Of a stretch of DNA of 64,000 nt, positions 26,360 to 37,115 are shown piece after piece (the stretch's first letter is position 1; each line of letters starts with the position of its first letter). This DNA comes from Nitrobacter winogradskyi (GTDB lineage: Bacteria > Pseudomonadota > Alphaproteobacteria > Rhizobiales > Xanthobacteraceae). The stretch is from NCBI RefSeq assembly GCF_006539545.1, contig NZ_BJNF01000073.1:1-64000 (forward strand). The letters are read 5' to 3'. Under the pieces are notes generated by a model that ran no database searches, was not told where the DNA came from, and saw nothing but the letters and a program-made list of their open reading frames with translations. The translations under genes and the position numbers were made by a program.

Positions 26360-26564
26360 TCCGTTCCCCGCAGCCGGGAATGCCACGGCCATCGGAGAGC
26401 GGAAAGCCGAACTTTCTCCAGGCGTCATGAGAAACTCACATCTGCGCTATGCGGCCGGTTTATTCGGTGCTCTTGTTGACTCGATGCGCCCTGAAAGGCT
26501 TTTAGCGGTCAGGGGATTTATTCCGTGAACTGACCTGAAACGCCCCGACTGTGATTGCATTGCC

Positions 26565-29423
26565 ATGATCGAGAAAACCTATCAGCCATCCGATATTGAA
26601 AGTCGCATGTCCCGCGTTTGGGAAGAGGCCGGCGCGTTCAAGGCCGGCCGGCCCGAACGCCGCGAGGCTGAGCCGTTCACGATCGTCATTCCGCCGCCGA
26701 ACGTCACCGGCTCGTTGCACATGGGGCACGCGCTGAACAACACCTTGCAGGATGTGCTGTGCCGCTTCGAGCGGATGCGCGGCCGTGACGTGCTATGGCA
26801 GCCAGGCACCGATCACGCGGGCATCGCGACCCAGATGGTGGTGGAGCGGCAGTTGGCGGAACGGAAGGAGCCCGGCCGCCGCGAGATGGGCCGCGCCAGG
26901 TTTCTTGAACGGGTCTGGCAATGGAAGGCAGAGAGTGGCGGCGTTATCGTCAACCAGTTGAAACGGCTGGGAGCGTCCTGCGATTGGTCGCGTGAGCGTT
27001 TCACCATGGACGAAGGGCTGTCACGCGCGGTCGCCAAGGTTTTCGTCGAGCTGCATCGCGCCGGTCTGATCTACAAGGACAAGCGGCTGGTCAATTGGGA
27101 CCCGAAACTGCTCACCGCGATCTCCGATCTCGAGGTGAAACAGGTCGAGGTGAAAGGCAGCCTGTGGCATCTGCGCTATCCGATCGAGGGCAAGGCTTTC
27201 GACCCGAGCGATTCCTCGACCTATATCGTCGTCGCCACCACGCGGCCGGAGACCATGCTGGGCGATACCGCTGTCGCGGTGCATCCGGAGAACGCGAAGC
27301 TCGAATACCTGATCGGCAGCAATGTCGTGCTGCCTCTGGTTGGCAGGATCATTCCGATTATCGGCGACGACTATGCCGATCCGGAGAAGGGCACCGGCGC
27401 GGTCAAAATCACCCCGGCTCACGATTTCAACGACTTCGATGTCGGAAAGCGTCACCATCTGCCGCAGATCAGCGTGCTCGATCGCGAGGGACGGCTGACG
27501 CTATCCGAGAACGAGGATTTCCTGCGCGGCCTTCCGTCAGGCGCGTTGATGCTGGCTGAGGAATTCGACGGCATGGATCGCTTCGCCGCGCGCAAGGCGA
27601 TCGTGGCGCGCCTCGAAGAGTTCGGTTTTCTCGACAAGATCGAGCCGCATGCGCACATGGTGCCGCATGGCGACCGCTCCAACGCCGTCATCGAGCCCTA
27701 CCTGACCGACCAATGGTACGTCGACGCCAAGGAACTGGCGCGGCCGGCAATGGCCGCCGTGCGTTCCGGCGAAACGGCATTCGTGCCGAGGAACTGGGAG
27801 AAGACCTACTTCGAGTGGATGGAGAACATCCAGCCCTGGTGTATCTCGCGGCAGCTCTGGTGGGGTCATCAGATTCCAGCCTGGTACGGGCCGGACGGAA
27901 AAGTGTTCGTCGCGGAGACGGAGGACGAGGCGATCGGCCATGCCCTCGGCTATTACGTCGAGCAGGGTGTGATTACAGCGGAGCAGGGCGCCGAGATGGC
28001 GCGTGATCCGGCGAAGTGTGATGGCTTCATCACGCGAGACGAGGACGTGCTCGACACCTGGTTCTCTTCGGCGCTGTGGCCATTCTCGACGCTCGGCTGG
28101 CCGGACGAGACGCCGGAGTTGAACCGCTATTATCCGACCAACGTGCTCGTTACGGGTTTTGACATCATCTTCTTCTGGGTTGCCCGAATGATGATGATGG
28201 GTATCCACTTCATGAAAGAAGCCCCGTTCTCGACGGTCTACATCCACGCGCTCGTTCGCGACGAGAAGGGCGCCAAGATGTCGAAGTCGAAGGGCAACGT
28301 CATCGACCCCCTGAATCTCGTCGATAAGTACGGCGCGGATGCGCTGCGCTTTACGCTCGCCGCGATGGCGGTGCAGGGCCGCGACATCAAGCTGTCTCCG
28401 CAGAGGGTCGAAGGCTATCGTAATTTCGCGACCAAGTTCTGGAACGCGTGCCGTTTCGCGGAGATGAACGATTGTGTCGTTCCCGCGCGGTTCGATCCGA
28501 CGGCCGCGGCGGAGACGCTCAACCGATGGATCGTTCATGAGACAGCGCGCGCTGCGTGCGAGGTCACCGAGGCCATTGAATCCTCTCGTTTCAATGACGC
28601 CGCGGGCGCGATCTACCGCTTTGTCTGGAACGTCTATTGCGACTGGTATCTTGAGCTCGCGAAGCCCGTCATTCTGGGTGAGGACAGCCCCGCCAAGTCC
28701 GAGACCCGCGCGATGGTCGCCTGGGCGCGCGATGAAATCCTGAAGCTTCTGCATCCGTTCATGCCGTTCATCACGGAAGAATTATGGGCGGTGACTGCGG
28801 AACGGACGCAACTGCTGACCCTGACGGAGTGGCCCAACAAGGCCGATCAGACCCGCAAGCGGCGGACGTTGATCGCGGCCGCCGACCCCTTCATCGGGTC
28901 GGAGCCGATAACCGATCTGCTGGAACCCTACTTCCGCGATAATGCCGCCGAAGCCGAGATCGGCTGGGTGGTCGATCTCGTCACGGCGATCCGCTCCGTC
29001 CGCGCGGAGATGAATATTCCGCCCGCAACTCTGGCGCCGCTGGTGCTCGCGGGCGCATCCGACGAGAGCAGGGCGCGGGCGCAGCGCTGGAGCGATGTCA
29101 TCAAGCGGATGTCCCGGCTTGCGGATATCTCGTTCGCCGACCAGGCGCCAGCGGGGGCCGTGCAATTGCTGATCCGCGGCGAAGTCGCCGCGCTGCCGTT
29201 GAAAGGCATCGTCGACGTCGCCGCCCAGCGCACGCGTCTGGGGAAGGAGATCGCCAAGGCTGACGTCGACATCGCTCGCGTCGACCTCAAGCTCGCGGAT
29301 CAGAATTTCATCGCCAACGCGCCCGGAGAAATCGTCGAGGACGAAAAAGAAAAGCGGGAAGCAGCGGTCGCGCGCAAGGCGAAGTTCGTCGAGGCGCTGG
29401 AGCGTTTGAAGGCCGCTGAGTGA
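26565..29423 (+). CDS. valS: Valyl-tRNA synthetase
   Basis: 952 residues, full length for the alphaproteobacterial class. HIGH-type motif [15 protein letters not shown] near residue 45; KMSKS motif [13 protein letters not shown] in the centre; editing-domain motif [19 protein letters not shown]-terminal coiled-coil arm ([20 protein letters not shown]). It charges tRNA-Val and hydrolyses Thr-tRNA-Val. The stop overlaps the next gene's GTG by four bases. Confidence 0.97.
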   Translation: MIEKTYQPSDIESRMSRVWEEAGAFKAGRPERREAEPFTIVIPPPNVTGSLHMGHALNNTLQDVLCRFERMRGRDVLWQPGTDHAGIATQMVVERQLAERKEPGRREMGRARFLERVWQWKAESGGVIVNQLKRLGASCDWSRERFTMDEGLSRAVAKVFVELHRAGLIYKDKRLVNWDPKLLTAISDLEVKQVEVKGSLWHLRYPIEGKAFDPSDSSTYIVVATTRPETMLGDTAVAVHPENAKLEYLIGSNVVLPLVGRIIPIIGDDYADPEKGTGAVKITPAHDFNDFDVGKRHHLPQISVLDREGRLTLSENEDFLRGLPSGALMLAEEFDGMDRFAARKAIVARLEEFGFLDKIEPHAHMVPHGDRSNAVIEPYLTDQWYVDAKELARPAMAAVRSGETAFVPRNWEKTYFEWMENIQPWCISRQLWWGHQIPAWYGPDGKVFVAETEDEAIGHALGYYVEQGVITAEQGAEMARDPAKCDGFITRDEDVLDTWFSSALWPFSTLGWPDETPELNRYYPTNVLVTGFDIIFFWVARMMMMGIHFMKEAPFSTVYIHALVRDEKGAKMSKSKGNVIDPLNLVDKYGADALRFTLAAMAVQGRDIKLSPQRVEGYRNFATKFWNACRFAEMNDCVVPARFDPTAAAETLNRWIVHETARAACEVTEAIESSRFNDAAGAIYRFVWNVYCDWYLELAKPVILGEDSPAKSETRAMVAWARDEILKLLHPFMPFITEELWAVTAERTQLLTLTEWPNKADQTRKRRTLIAAADPFIGSEPITDLLEPYFRDNAAEAEIGWVVDLVTAIRSVRAEMNIPPATLAPLVLAGASDESRARAQRWSDVIKRMSRLADISFADQAPAGAVQLLIRGEVAALPLKGIVDVAAQRTRLGKEIAKADVDIARVDLKLADQNFIANAPGEIVEDEKEKREAAVARKAKFVEALERLKAAE

Positions 29424-30586
29424 GTGTTGAGCGATCGTCGTCACTCCGCCCCTTGAGTCTGCTATGGCTTGGGGGCGTGGGGCTGCGGCTCACGATCCTT
29501 GCGGTGCCGCCTGTACTGGCGCTTATCATTTCCGATCTTGCGCTGTCAGGAACCGAGGTCGGGATCCTCAATGCTATTCCGGTCAGTTTGTTCGCGCTTG
29601 TCGCGGTGCCCGGATCGCTGCTGATCGCGCGCGTCGGCGCCGTCAGGGCGCTCGTCTTCGGCCTTTTGATCGCAGCGGTCGGGTCGGCGCTGCGCGGTTT
29701 CGCCATCGGCGCGATGACGCTGTTCGCGGCGACCGCGCTGATGGCGGCGGGCGTCGCCCTGATGCAGCCGGCGTTGCCGCCGCTGGTTCGGCAATGGGTC
29801 CCCCGCCGGGTTGGTTTCGCCACGGCCGTCTACACCAACGGTTTGCTGTGCGGCGAGATCTTTCCGGTGGTGCTTGTCGTGGTGACCGTGCCCTTGCTGG
29901 GAGGCGGGTGGCGCGGAAGTCTCGAACTCTGGTCGATCGCAGCGGCAGCGATCGCGTTGATCATCTTCGTTGCCCGGCCGGGTGGCGACCAGGTATCCAC
30001 TCAGCACAGCCGCTGGATGCCGGACTGGCGCGATCCGCTGCTGTGGAAAATCGGCCTCGTGGCCAGTGCGAACAACCAGCTCTATTTCTGCACGAATGCG
30101 TTTCTGCCAGGCCTGCTGCTGCAAAACGGCCAGACCGAGCTGATCGGGCCTGCGCTATCGGCGCTCAATCTCGGGCAGTTACCGGGGTCGATCATTCTTA
30201 TTCTGATGGCCAGCCGTCTTGAGCGGAGGAGATGGCCGCTGGTTCTTTGCGGCGCGCTCGGCCTGCTCGCTGTCCTCGGCACCGCGACGAGCACGAGCTT
30301 CTGGGGGATCGTCGGTTCGGCGGCGCTGGTGGGCTTCACCTGCGCCGTGGGCCTCACTCTTGTACTGACGTTGCCGGTCCTGCTGGTCGCTCCCGATGAC
30401 GTCCCCCACAACTCGGCCGGAATGTTCACCATCGGTTACGGGATCGCCATGCTGATCTCCATCGTCAGCGGGATGGTATGGGATATCACCGGGAATGCCG
30501 TCTTTGCCTTCGTGCCGATCGGTCTTGCCGTCGTGCCGATGGTCGTGCTGCCGCTGGGGATCGATTTCAGAACCCGGCGCTCCTGA
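29420..30586 (+). CDS. Major facilitator transporter, CynX/NimT-like
   Basis: 388 residues with about 12 hydrophobic segments, and the CynX-group features [18 protein letters not shown] at the start and [20 protein letters not shown] between segments 4 and 5. The substrate is unknown; CynX relatives are linked to cyanate or nitroimidazole, but that cannot be carried over. The GTG start lies within the valS stop (GTGA). The 3' end overlaps the convergent glycosylase gene by 20 bp. Confidence 0.85.
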   Translation: MSVERSSSLRPLSLLWLGGVGLRLTILAVPPVLALIISDLALSGTEVGILNAIPVSLFALVAVPGSLLIARVGAVRALVFGLLIAAVGSALRGFAIGAMTLFAATALMAAGVALMQPALPPLVRQWVPRRVGFATAVYTNGLLCGEIFPVVLVVVTVPLLGGGWRGSLELWSIAAAAIALIIFVARPGGDQVSTQHSRWMPDWRDPLLWKIGLVASANNQLYFCTNAFLPGLLLQNGQTELIGPALSALNLGQLPGSIILILMASRLERRRWPLVLCGALGLLAVLGTATSTSFWGIVGSAALVGFTCAVGLTLVLTLPVLLVAPDDVPHNSAGMFTIGYGIAMLISIVSGMVWDITGNAVFAFVPIGLAVVPMVVLPLGIDFRTRRS

Positions 30587-31193
30587 ACGGCTTGCTCAGG
30601 AATTTCGATCCTTTCAATCCGTACCGCCATGGCAGGTCGGCGGCCTTGGTAATGCCGATGCGCACGCCGGCGACGACGTCAACCTCGTCGGTCCGCTGAA
30701 AGACCGCGATCGGCGGCGCATCGAGCGGCAGCGCGTTATGCGCGATCGATATGCCGAGCGCCTGGCATAACCTGCCTGGCCCTGAGCACAAAAGGCGCTC
30801 CTCATGCAGTCCGCGCCGCTGCCGCATCGCCGGAATGCCGTGGGTCGGCTGTAGCGCGCGGATCAGAACCGCGGCGGCGGAGCCATCCATTTCACAGACG
30901 AAGTTCACGCACCAGTGGATGCCATAAGAGCGATAGACATAGGCGAATCCCGGAGGACCGAACATCACCATGTTTCGCGGCGTCGGTCCCCGATGGGAAT
31001 GCGCCGCCGGTTCGGTGTGATGATAGGCCTCCACCTCGACGATGATGCCGCCGACGCCGTCGACCAGCAGGGTCGCGCCGATCAGGTCGGGAGCGACCTC
31101 ATGCACGCTGCGCCCGAAAAACGCGCGCTTGAGGGGGTTGCCGAGAGCAGGTGGATCTGGGCCATCGGATGTCAGGTCTTGAGTCAGTTTCAT
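30567..31193 (-). CDS. DNA-3-methyladenine glycosylase (AAG/MPG family)
   Basis: 208 residues. Family stretches include [40 protein letters not shown], and [15 protein letters not shown]. The catalytic Glu is in VEVEAY. It excises alkylated purines such as 3-methyladenine and hypoxanthine, initiating base-excision repair. The last 20 bp overlap the end of the MFS gene tail to tail. Confidence 0.93.
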   Translation of the reverse strand: MKLTQDLTSDGPDPPALGNPLKRAFFGRSVHEVAPDLIGATLLVDGVGGIIVEVEAYHHTEPAAHSHRGPTPRNMVMFGPPGFAYVYRSYGIHWCVNFVCEMDGSAAAVLIRALQPTHGIPAMRQRRGLHEERLLCSGPGRLCQALGISIAHNALPLDAPPIAVFQRTDEVDVVAGVRIGITKAADLPWRYGLKGSKFLSKPFRSAGF

Positions 31194-31287
31194 GCGGCAA
31201 TCGGAGCGGGCGGGTGGATTCGGGATATGTTACATATCTGGCTGATCCGGCGAAGCGGGTTGCAGCCCCGCGCCGCGCGGATTACCT

Positions 31288-31388
31288 AAAGCGTTTCCGC
31301 TTCTGACAGAAATCAAAAACGGGGCATACGATCTTGATCTGACGTGTTCTCTTCACGCGAACAGGTCGTTCGTTCCGCTCGAAAACGC
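31288..31388 (-). repeat. Dispersed palindromic repeat, copy 8 (degenerate)
   Basis: Reverse copy; on the minus strand GCGTTTTCGAGCGGAACGAA, then TTCGCGTGAAGAGAACACGT, ending in a decayed CTTCTGACAGAAATC hairpin. It lies just upstream of lipA, so it may also carry or border its promoter. Confidence 0.75.
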
Positions 31389-31411
31389 CCGAAAGTCTTC
31401 TGGATCATTCA

Positions 31412-32371
31412 ATGGTCGTCATCCTCGATACAGTTTCCGCCAATCCTGTCCGGCCGCGGCATCCGGAGAAGGCCAACCGGCCGGATGCGTTGTCGCCGCC
31501 GAAACCCGACTGGATTCGCGTGCGCGCGCCGAACACGCGCGGCTATGCGGATACGCGCCGGATCGTCAAGGAGAACGGACTGGTCACCGTATGCGAGGAG
31601 GCGGGCTGCCCGAACATCGGCGAGTGCTGGGACAAGAAACACGCCACCTTCATGATCATGGGCGACACCTGCACCCGCGCCTGCGCCTTCTGCAACGTCA
31701 AAACGGGAATGCCCGGCGCGCTCGAGTCGTCCGAGCCCGAATACGTGGCTGAAGCGACGCGCAAGCTGGGGCTGGCGCACGTCGTCGTCACATCCGTTGA
31801 TCGCGACGACCTCGACGACGGAGGCGCGGAACATTTCGCGCAGACCATTCGCGCGATACGCGAGCGCTGCCCGGCGACGACGATTGAAATCCTGACGCCG
31901 GATTTTCTCCGCAAGCAAGGCGCGCTGGAAAAGGTGGTGGCGGCGAAGCCCGATGTCTTCAACCACAATCTCGAAACCGTTCCGTCGCGCTACCTGACGG
32001 TACGGCCGGGCGCGCGCTATTTCCACTCGATCCGTCTTCTGCAACGGGTGAAGGAGATCGACCCGGCGATCTTCACCAAGTCCGGCATCATGGTCGGGCT
32101 TGGCGAGGAGCGTCATGAGGTCTTGCAGGTGATGGACGATCTGCGGTCGGCGGATGTCGACTTTCTCACCATCGGGCAATACCTGCAGCCGACCCGAAAG
32201 CATCACGCCGTGATGCGCTACGTTACGCCGGAGGAGTTTTCGAGCTATGAGACCGTCGCCTACACCAAGGGTTTTCTGATGGTGTCGGCAAGCCCGCTGA
32301 CGCGCTCGTCGCATCACGCCGGCGAGGACTTTGCAAAGTTGCAGGCCGCCCGCGCCACGTCGTCGCGGTAA
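31412..32371 (+). CDS. lipA: Lipoyl synthase
   Basis: 319-residue radical-SAM enzyme with both iron-sulfur cluster motifs: [12 protein letters not shown] for the auxiliary cluster and CTRACAFC for the SAM cluster. The C-terminal [11 protein letters not shown] supplies the serine ligand. It inserts two sulfurs into octanoyl groups on lipoyl domains. The next gene follows by 11 bp and is probably co-transcribed. Confidence 0.96.
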   Translation: MVVILDTVSANPVRPRHPEKANRPDALSPPKPDWIRVRAPNTRGYADTRRIVKENGLVTVCEEAGCPNIGECWDKKHATFMIMGDTCTRACAFCNVKTGMPGALESSEPEYVAEATRKLGLAHVVVTSVDRDDLDDGGAEHFAQTIRAIRERCPATTIEILTPDFLRKQGALEKVVAAKPDVFNHNLETVPSRYLTVRPGARYFHSIRLLQRVKEIDPAIFTKSGIMVGLGEERHEVLQVMDDLRSADVDFLTIGQYLQPTRKHHAVMRYVTPEEFSSYETVAYTKGFLMVSASPLTRSSHHAGEDFAKLQAARATSSR

Positions 32372-32382
32372 GCGCTACCGGT

Positions 32383-32850
32383 ATGCCGTCGTTTTCAAGC
32401 AAGCGCCGCGTGCGTCACAGCGCGAGCGAGATGTTCGATCTCGTGGCGGATGTCGAGCGCTATCCGGACTTCGTGCCGCTTTGTCAGTCGTTGAAGGTAC
32501 GGCAGCGTACGCCCGCGGCCGACGGCAAGGAAGTCGTGGTTGCTGATATGACCGTGTCGTTCAAGCTCGTGCGCGAGACCTTTACGAGCAAGGTGACGCT
32601 GGATCGGCCGAACCTGAAGATCGTCGTTGAATATCTGCGTGGGCCGTTCAGCCACATGGAGAACCGCTGGACCTTTGAACCCAGGCCGGATCAAGGTTGC
32701 GATGTCGGGTTTTTCATCACGTATGAGTTTAAGAGCCGGATGCTGGCGATGCTGATGGGCGCGATGTTCGACGCCGCGTTCCAGCGTTTCGCAGCGGCAT
32801 TCGAGAAGCGCGCCGCCGCCGTTTACGGTCCGCCGGAGGCGAGAACCTGA
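32383..32850 (+). CDS. COQ10/RatA-like START-domain protein
   Basis: 155 residues of the polyketide-cyclase/START superfamily. It starts MPSFSSKRRVRHSASEMFDL, then VADVERYPDFVPLCQSLKV and the C-terminal MLGAMFDAAFQRF-like helix (ALLMGAMFDAAFQRFAAAFE in approximate form). The family binds coenzyme Q or assists its delivery; the name RatA toxin comes from an E. coli homologue. The lipA neighbour and alphaproteobacterial context favour a quinone-related role. No antitoxin gene is next to it. Confidence 0.87.
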   Translation: MPSFSSKRRVRHSASEMFDLVADVERYPDFVPLCQSLKVRQRTPAADGKEVVVADMTVSFKLVRETFTSKVTLDRPNLKIVVEYLRGPFSHMENRWTFEPRPDQGCDVGFFITYEFKSRMLAMLMGAMFDAAFQRFAAAFEKRAAAVYGPPEART

Positions 32851-32860
32851 CGCGACATGT

Positions 32861-33487
32861 TCAGGTTTTCTTTGGAGAAGGTTTTACCGGCGCTGTGGTG
32901 CGCCGCCGCTCGGAAGTCCGGCGCGTCGGGGCTCGCGCTGCGCGTGGCCGCAACCGGCTGATGCTTTCGCGGCGGACCTTCGCAGGCGGCTTGGGGCCGC
33001 GCGCCAGTTCCATCAGCATCCGCAGGGCTTCGACAACTGAACGTTGCCGTACTGAACTGCGGCCGATGGCGCCGAAGCGGCATTCCCGATGGATCAGGCG
33101 GCCATCACGCGCCGCGGCCGCGAAATGAACGAGGCCCACGGGCTTGCCCGGCGTTGCGCCGCCGGGACCCGCGATCCCGGTGATGGAAACGGCCAGATCG
33201 GTGTCGGCGCGCTCCAGCGCGCCTATCGCCATCGCGGTCGCGGTTTCCTTGCTGACAGCGCCGAAACTGTCGAGGGTGACGAGCTTGACGCCAAGCATCG
33301 CGCGCTTAGCGTTATTGGAATAGGTGACAAAACCGCGATCGATGACGTCCGAGGAGCCGGGAATCTCGGTCAGCGCCCCGGCGACCAGTCCGCCGGTGCA
33401 GGACTCGGCCGTTGCGATCGTGAGCTTGCGCATCCGGCAAATGTCGAGCAGCGAACGCGACAGGGCGCGTGCGTCGCTGCCGCCCAT
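32861..33487 (-). CDS. CinA C-terminal-domain protein (nicotinamide-nucleotide amidase type)
   Basis: 208 residues. The domain is marked by TIATAESCTGGLVAGALTE, then DRGFVTYSNNAKRAMLGV and GIAGPGGATPGKPVGLVHFA. Family members deamidate NMN to nicotinic acid mononucleotide. After the domain comes an arginine-rich tail of about 45 residues (from RRESISRLRPRAAR to the end) not usually part of the fold. The start at 33487 lies 1 bp from the end of ispDF, so the genes are co-transcribed. It is convergent with the COQ10-like gene. Confidence 0.88.
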   Translation of the reverse strand: MGGSDARALSRSLLDICRMRKLTIATAESCTGGLVAGALTEIPGSSDVIDRGFVTYSNNAKRAMLGVKLVTLDSFGAVSKETATAMAIGALERADTDLAVSITGIAGPGGATPGKPVGLVHFAAAARDGRLIHRECRFGAIGRSSVRQRSVVEALRMLMELARGPKPPAKVRRESISRLRPRAARAPTRRTSERRRTTAPVKPSPKKT

Positions 33488-33488
33488 G

Positions 33489-34685
33489 TCAGGCGTTCCA
33501 GCCTTTGTCGTTCCAGGGCAGGCGGATCGTGGCGCTGGCGGTCGCCGCGATTCCTTCCTCACGCCCGGTGAAGCCGAGCCGTTCGCTGGTCGTCGCCTTC
33601 ACGGCGATACGCGAGATGGCGACCCCGGTGATGTCAGCGATGCGGGCCCGCATCTGGTCGCGCAGAGGTCCAATCTTCGGCTGCTGGCATATCATGGTGA
33701 CCTCGAGATTGGCGACGCGGCCGCCGCGCGCCGTAACCCGGTCGACAGCATACTTCAGGAATTTGTCGGACGCCGCCCCCTTCCATTGCGGGTCGCTCGG
33801 AGGGAAATGCGAGCCGATGTCGCCGTCCGCGAGCGCGCCGAGAATGGCGTCGACCAGCGCGTGCAAACCGACATCGCCGTCGGAGTGCGCCAGGAAGCCG
33901 CGATTGTGCGGCACCTTCACGCCGCACAGCATGAGGTGATCGCCTTCGCCGAAGGCGTGCACGTCGTAGCCGGTGCCGGTTCTGATGTCGCCGAGAGCGG
34001 CCGCGAGACGCGCTTCCTCACGCACGAAATCTTCGGGAGTGGTCAGTTTCATGTTCGCAGCATCGCCCTCGAATGTCGCCACCGTCAATCCCACCCACTC
34101 GGCGAGCGCGGCGTCGTCTGTGAAATCGTCGCGGCCCTCGCGCGCCGCACGGCGGTGCGCATCGAGTATCATATCGAAATGGAACGCCTGCGGCGTCTGC
34201 GCGATCCGCAGCTTTGCGCGGTCGGGGGTCGCGTTGACTGCACCGGATGCATCGACCTGTTTGATGGTGTCGGTAACGGCAATAGCGGGCACCGCCGCGC
34301 CGGCTTTATCCGCGGCGTCGATGGCGCGCGTGATCAGCGCCGGTGTGACGAACGGGCGGGCGGCATCGTGGATCAGCACGATATCCGGTGCGTCGGTCGC
34401 CAACGCCTCAAGGCCGGCGTGAACGGAAGCCTGGCGCGTGGCCCCGCCATTCGCGGGCGGGCGATAGTGGAACTCGGCGGCGGCCTGATTGAACATCGAG
34501 AGGTCATCAGGATTAAGCACCGGCTGAACCGCGAACACGCCGGGATGCTGGCAGAACGCCTCCATCGCCCGCGAAATCACGGTTCGCCCGCCAATCGTCC
34601 GGTATTGCTTGGGGCCGCCGGCGCCGGCGCGGAGACCGCGACCCGCGGCAACAATGATGGCGGCAGTTCGTTTTGAGCTGGGCAT
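33489..34685 (-). CDS. ispDF: Bifunctional IspD/IspF isoprenoid enzyme
   Basis: 398 residues. The N-terminal IspD half has AIIVAAGRGLRAGAGGPKQY, DIVLIHDAARPFV and TDDAALAEW; the C-terminal IspF half starts TGYDVHAFGEGDHLMLCGV and contains HSDGDVGLHALVDAILGAL with the zinc-binding residues. It catalyses CTP-dependent formation of CDP-methylerythritol and its later cyclisation in the MEP pathway. The fusion is normal in alphaproteobacteria. Upstream at 34822-34844 lies an inverted repeat TAGGCAT-N9-ATGCCTA, in the 201-bp gap shared with dusB. Confidence 0.95.
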   Translation of the reverse strand: MPSSKRTAAIIVAAGRGLRAGAGGPKQYRTIGGRTVISRAMEAFCQHPGVFAVQPVLNPDDLSMFNQAAAEFHYRPPANGGATRQASVHAGLEALATDAPDIVLIHDAARPFVTPALITRAIDAADKAGAAVPAIAVTDTIKQVDASGAVNATPDRAKLRIAQTPQAFHFDMILDAHRRAAREGRDDFTDDAALAEWVGLTVATFEGDAANMKLTTPEDFVREEARLAAALGDIRTGTGYDVHAFGEGDHLMLCGVKVPHNRGFLAHSDGDVGLHALVDAILGALADGDIGSHFPPSDPQWKGAASDKFLKYAVDRVTARGGRVANLEVTMICQQPKIGPLRDQMRARIADITGVAISRIAVKATTSERLGFTGREEGIAATASATIRLPWNDKGWNA

Positions 34686-34821
34686 TGGACTCGCTGTGAA
34701 GGAATCGGGTTGTTGAGCAGGCCCTTACCATGCCGTTAGCAAAAACTGCAGGAGTCCAGACCAGGCCGCGAATTATTCGGTACAGGCGCAGTTGGCAAGA
34801 TACCGGGAACTGGCTATTGTG

Positions 34822-34844
34822 TAGGCATAAATTCATCATGCCTA
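34822..34844. promoter_or_regulatory. 7-bp inverted repeat between ispDF and dusB-ntrBC
   Basis: TAGGCAT and ATGCCTA separated by 9 bases, 43 bp before dusB. It is a candidate operator for the dusB-ntrBC transcript. No match to a known NtrC site was recognised. Confidence 0.3.
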
Positions 34845-34886
34845 ATAAATAAGCTAGTCAGAACGTAGCGACGGAATGATTGGACC

Positions 34887-35936
34887 ATGAGCACAAGCCT
34901 GACAGGTCCCCCACCGTCATCAAGTCTCGGATCGTTCGCGGTTGGAGATATTTCCATCCGCAACCGCGTTCTTCTTGCGCCGATGTCGGGGATCACGGAC
35001 AGGCCGTTCCGGCACCTTGCCGAAGCGCTGGGGGCGGCGCTCGTCGTATCCGAAATGACCGCGAGCGACGATCTCGTCCGCGGGCGTCCGATGTCCGTGC
35101 TTCGCTGCGAAGCCACCGGTCACGGGCCGCACGTCGTTCAGCTTGCCGGCTGCGAGACGCGCTGGATGGCGGAAGCCGCGCGGATCGCCGAGGCGGCCGG
35201 CGCGCACATCGTCGATATCAACATGGGTTGTCCCGCCCGCCACGTGACAGGCGGCCAGTCGGGTTCGGCCCTGATGCGCGATCCCGACCATGCCCTCGAC
35301 CTGATCGAGGCGACGGTTGGCGCGGTGAACGTGCCGGTCACACTCAAAATGCGCCTCGGATGGGACGACCACTCGTTCAATGCGCCTTCGCTGGCGCGGC
35401 GAGCCGAATCCGCCGGCGTGCAGATGATTACCGTTCACGGCCGGACGCGCTGCCAGTTCTACAAAGGCCGCGCCGATTGGCGGGCCGTGCAAGCCGTGAA
35501 GGAAGCGGTCCGCGTTCCCGTCGTCGTCAACGGTGACATCACCTCGTTCGACGCAGCCGTTGCTGCGCTGGAGGCGTCGGGGGCCGATGCAGTCATGGTG
35601 GGCCGCGGCGCGCAGGGCCGTCCCTGGCTGCCGGGTCAGATCGGGCGGCGGCTCGAAACCGGCATCGAAGAACCGCATCCTTCGCTCACGGATCAGTTGG
35701 CTTACATCCGCGCGCTTTATGACGAACTGCTTCTGCATTACGGCCTGCGCATCGGGCTTCGTCATGCGCGAAAGCATCTTGGCTGGGCGCTCGATACGGC
35801 GGCGGCGCTTGGCGCCGTGCCGACACCGGTCCGGAAATCGTGGCGGACGAAAGTTCTGACGGCCGATGATCCCTCCGGCGTACAGCGGTTACTGGTGGAT
35901 GCGTTCGACGATTTCGCGTGGAGGGCCGCGGCATGA
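34887..35936 (+). CDS. dusB: tRNA-dihydrouridine synthase
   Basis: 349-residue FMN enzyme. [12 protein letters not shown] at the start, the catalytic cysteine in [11 protein letters not shown], and [11 protein letters not shown] and [18 protein letters not shown] for FMN and tRNA contacts. It reduces uridine in the tRNA D-loop. The stop overlaps ntrB (ATGA), the usual dusB(nifR3)-ntrB-ntrC order, so it leads the nitrogen-control operon. Confidence 0.95.
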   Translation: MSTSLTGPPPSSSLGSFAVGDISIRNRVLLAPMSGITDRPFRHLAEALGAALVVSEMTASDDLVRGRPMSVLRCEATGHGPHVVQLAGCETRWMAEAARIAEAAGAHIVDINMGCPARHVTGGQSGSALMRDPDHALDLIEATVGAVNVPVTLKMRLGWDDHSFNAPSLARRAESAGVQMITVHGRTRCQFYKGRADWRAVQAVKEAVRVPVVVNGDITSFDAAVAALEASGADAVMVGRGAQGRPWLPGQIGRRLETGIEEPHPSLTDQLAYIRALYDELLLHYGLRIGLRHARKHLGWALDTAAALGAVPTPVRKSWRTKVLTADDPSGVQRLLVDAFDDFAWRAAA

Positions 35937-37108
35937 TGTCGATCGCGCAGCATCCGCGGGTCCCATCTTCCGATGGCGAAGCCATTCTCAATGCGCTTCC
36001 AAACCCTGTGCTGCTGATCGCGCCCGACGGCCGGATCGTTGACGCCAACATGGCGGCGGAGTCCTTCTTTGAGATGTCGAAGCAGTTCCTGCAACGCGAG
36101 CCGTTGAAGCAGCTTATTCCCTTCGGCAGTCCGCTCCTGACCCTGATCGATCAGGTTCGCGACAGCGGCGCGCCCGTCAACGAGTTCAGGGTTGACCTCG
36201 GCACGCCGAGGATCGGCCGTGACCGTCAGGTCGACCTGCATGTCGCGCCCCTGACGGAACGGCCGGCCCACATCGTGGTGATGATCCAGGAGCGCACCAT
36301 CGCCGACAAGATGGATCGGCAGTTGACCCATCGCAGCGCGGCGCGCTCGGTGACGGCGCTTGCAGCCATGCTCGCGCACGAAATCAAGAACCCGCTCTCC
36401 GGCATCCGCGGCGCGGCGCAGCTTCTCGAACAGGGGGCGACGCCGGACGATCGAATGCTGACCCGGCTGATCTGCGACGAGGCGGACCGTATCGTCACGC
36501 TGGTCGATCGCATGGAGGTATTCGGCGACGAGCGGCCGATCAGGCGGGACCCGGTCAACATTCACGCGGTGCTCGATCATGTCAAACGGCTCGCGCAGTC
36601 GGGCTTCGCGCGAAACGTCAGGTTCACCGTGGATTACGATCCGTCGCTTCCGCCGGTTCTCGGCGATCGGGATCAACTGGTTCAAATCTTTCTGAACCTT
36701 GTCAAGAATGCCGCCGAAGCTGTTTCTGATCTCGGAGAAGAGGGAGAAATCCAGTTCACGACCGCATTCCGTCCCGGCTTGCGCCTTTCTCTTCCGGGCA
36801 AGAAAACGCGGGTTTCGCTGCCACTGGAATTCTGCGTCAAGGACAATGGTCCCGGCGTGGCGGAGGATCTGCTTCCAAACCTGTTCGATCCGTTCGTCAC
36901 CACCAAGCAGACCGGCAGCGGGCTCGGTCTGGCGCTGGTCGCGAAGATCGTCGGGGATCATGGCGGCATTGTCGAGTGCGAGTCGCAGCCGCGCAAGACC
37001 AACTTCCGGATCCTGCTGCCGATGTTCGATTCCGGTCCGGTACACCGGCAGGGCGATGACGCTGCGGCGGCCGGAATGCCGTCACGCTCCGCACGCCATC
37101 CAGCATGA
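35933..37108 (+). CDS. ntrB: Nitrogen-regulation sensor kinase NtrB
   Basis: 391 residues: N-terminal PAS domain ([20 protein letters not shown]), phospho-acceptor His in [20 protein letters not shown], then N, D and G boxes ([30 protein letters not shown]). No membrane segments, as expected of the PII-controlled cytosolic kinase. The ATG at 35933 overlaps the dusB stop. It phosphorylates NtrC under nitrogen limitation. Confidence 0.95.
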   Translation: MMSIAQHPRVPSSDGEAILNALPNPVLLIAPDGRIVDANMAAESFFEMSKQFLQREPLKQLIPFGSPLLTLIDQVRDSGAPVNEFRVDLGTPRIGRDRQVDLHVAPLTERPAHIVVMIQERTIADKMDRQLTHRSAARSVTALAAMLAHEIKNPLSGIRGAAQLLEQGATPDDRMLTRLICDEADRIVTLVDRMEVFGDERPIRRDPVNIHAVLDHVKRLAQSGFARNVRFTVDYDPSLPPVLGDRDQLVQIFLNLVKNAAEAVSDLGEEGEIQFTTAFRPGLRLSLPGKKTRVSLPLEFCVKDNGPGVAEDLLPNLFDPFVTTKQTGSGLGLALVAKIVGDHGGIVECESQPRKTNFRILLPMFDSGPVHRQGDDAAAAGMPSRSARHPA

Positions 37109-37115
37109 GGACAAA

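Noticed and set aside
32383-32850. RatA-type toxin of a toxin-antitoxin system
   Set aside because: No antitoxin gene beside it; the sequence and lipA neighbour fit a COQ10-like START protein, a known alternative identity of this family.
35762-37045. 427-codon minus-strand frame
   Set aside because: Antisense to dusB and ntrB; no recognisable domain.
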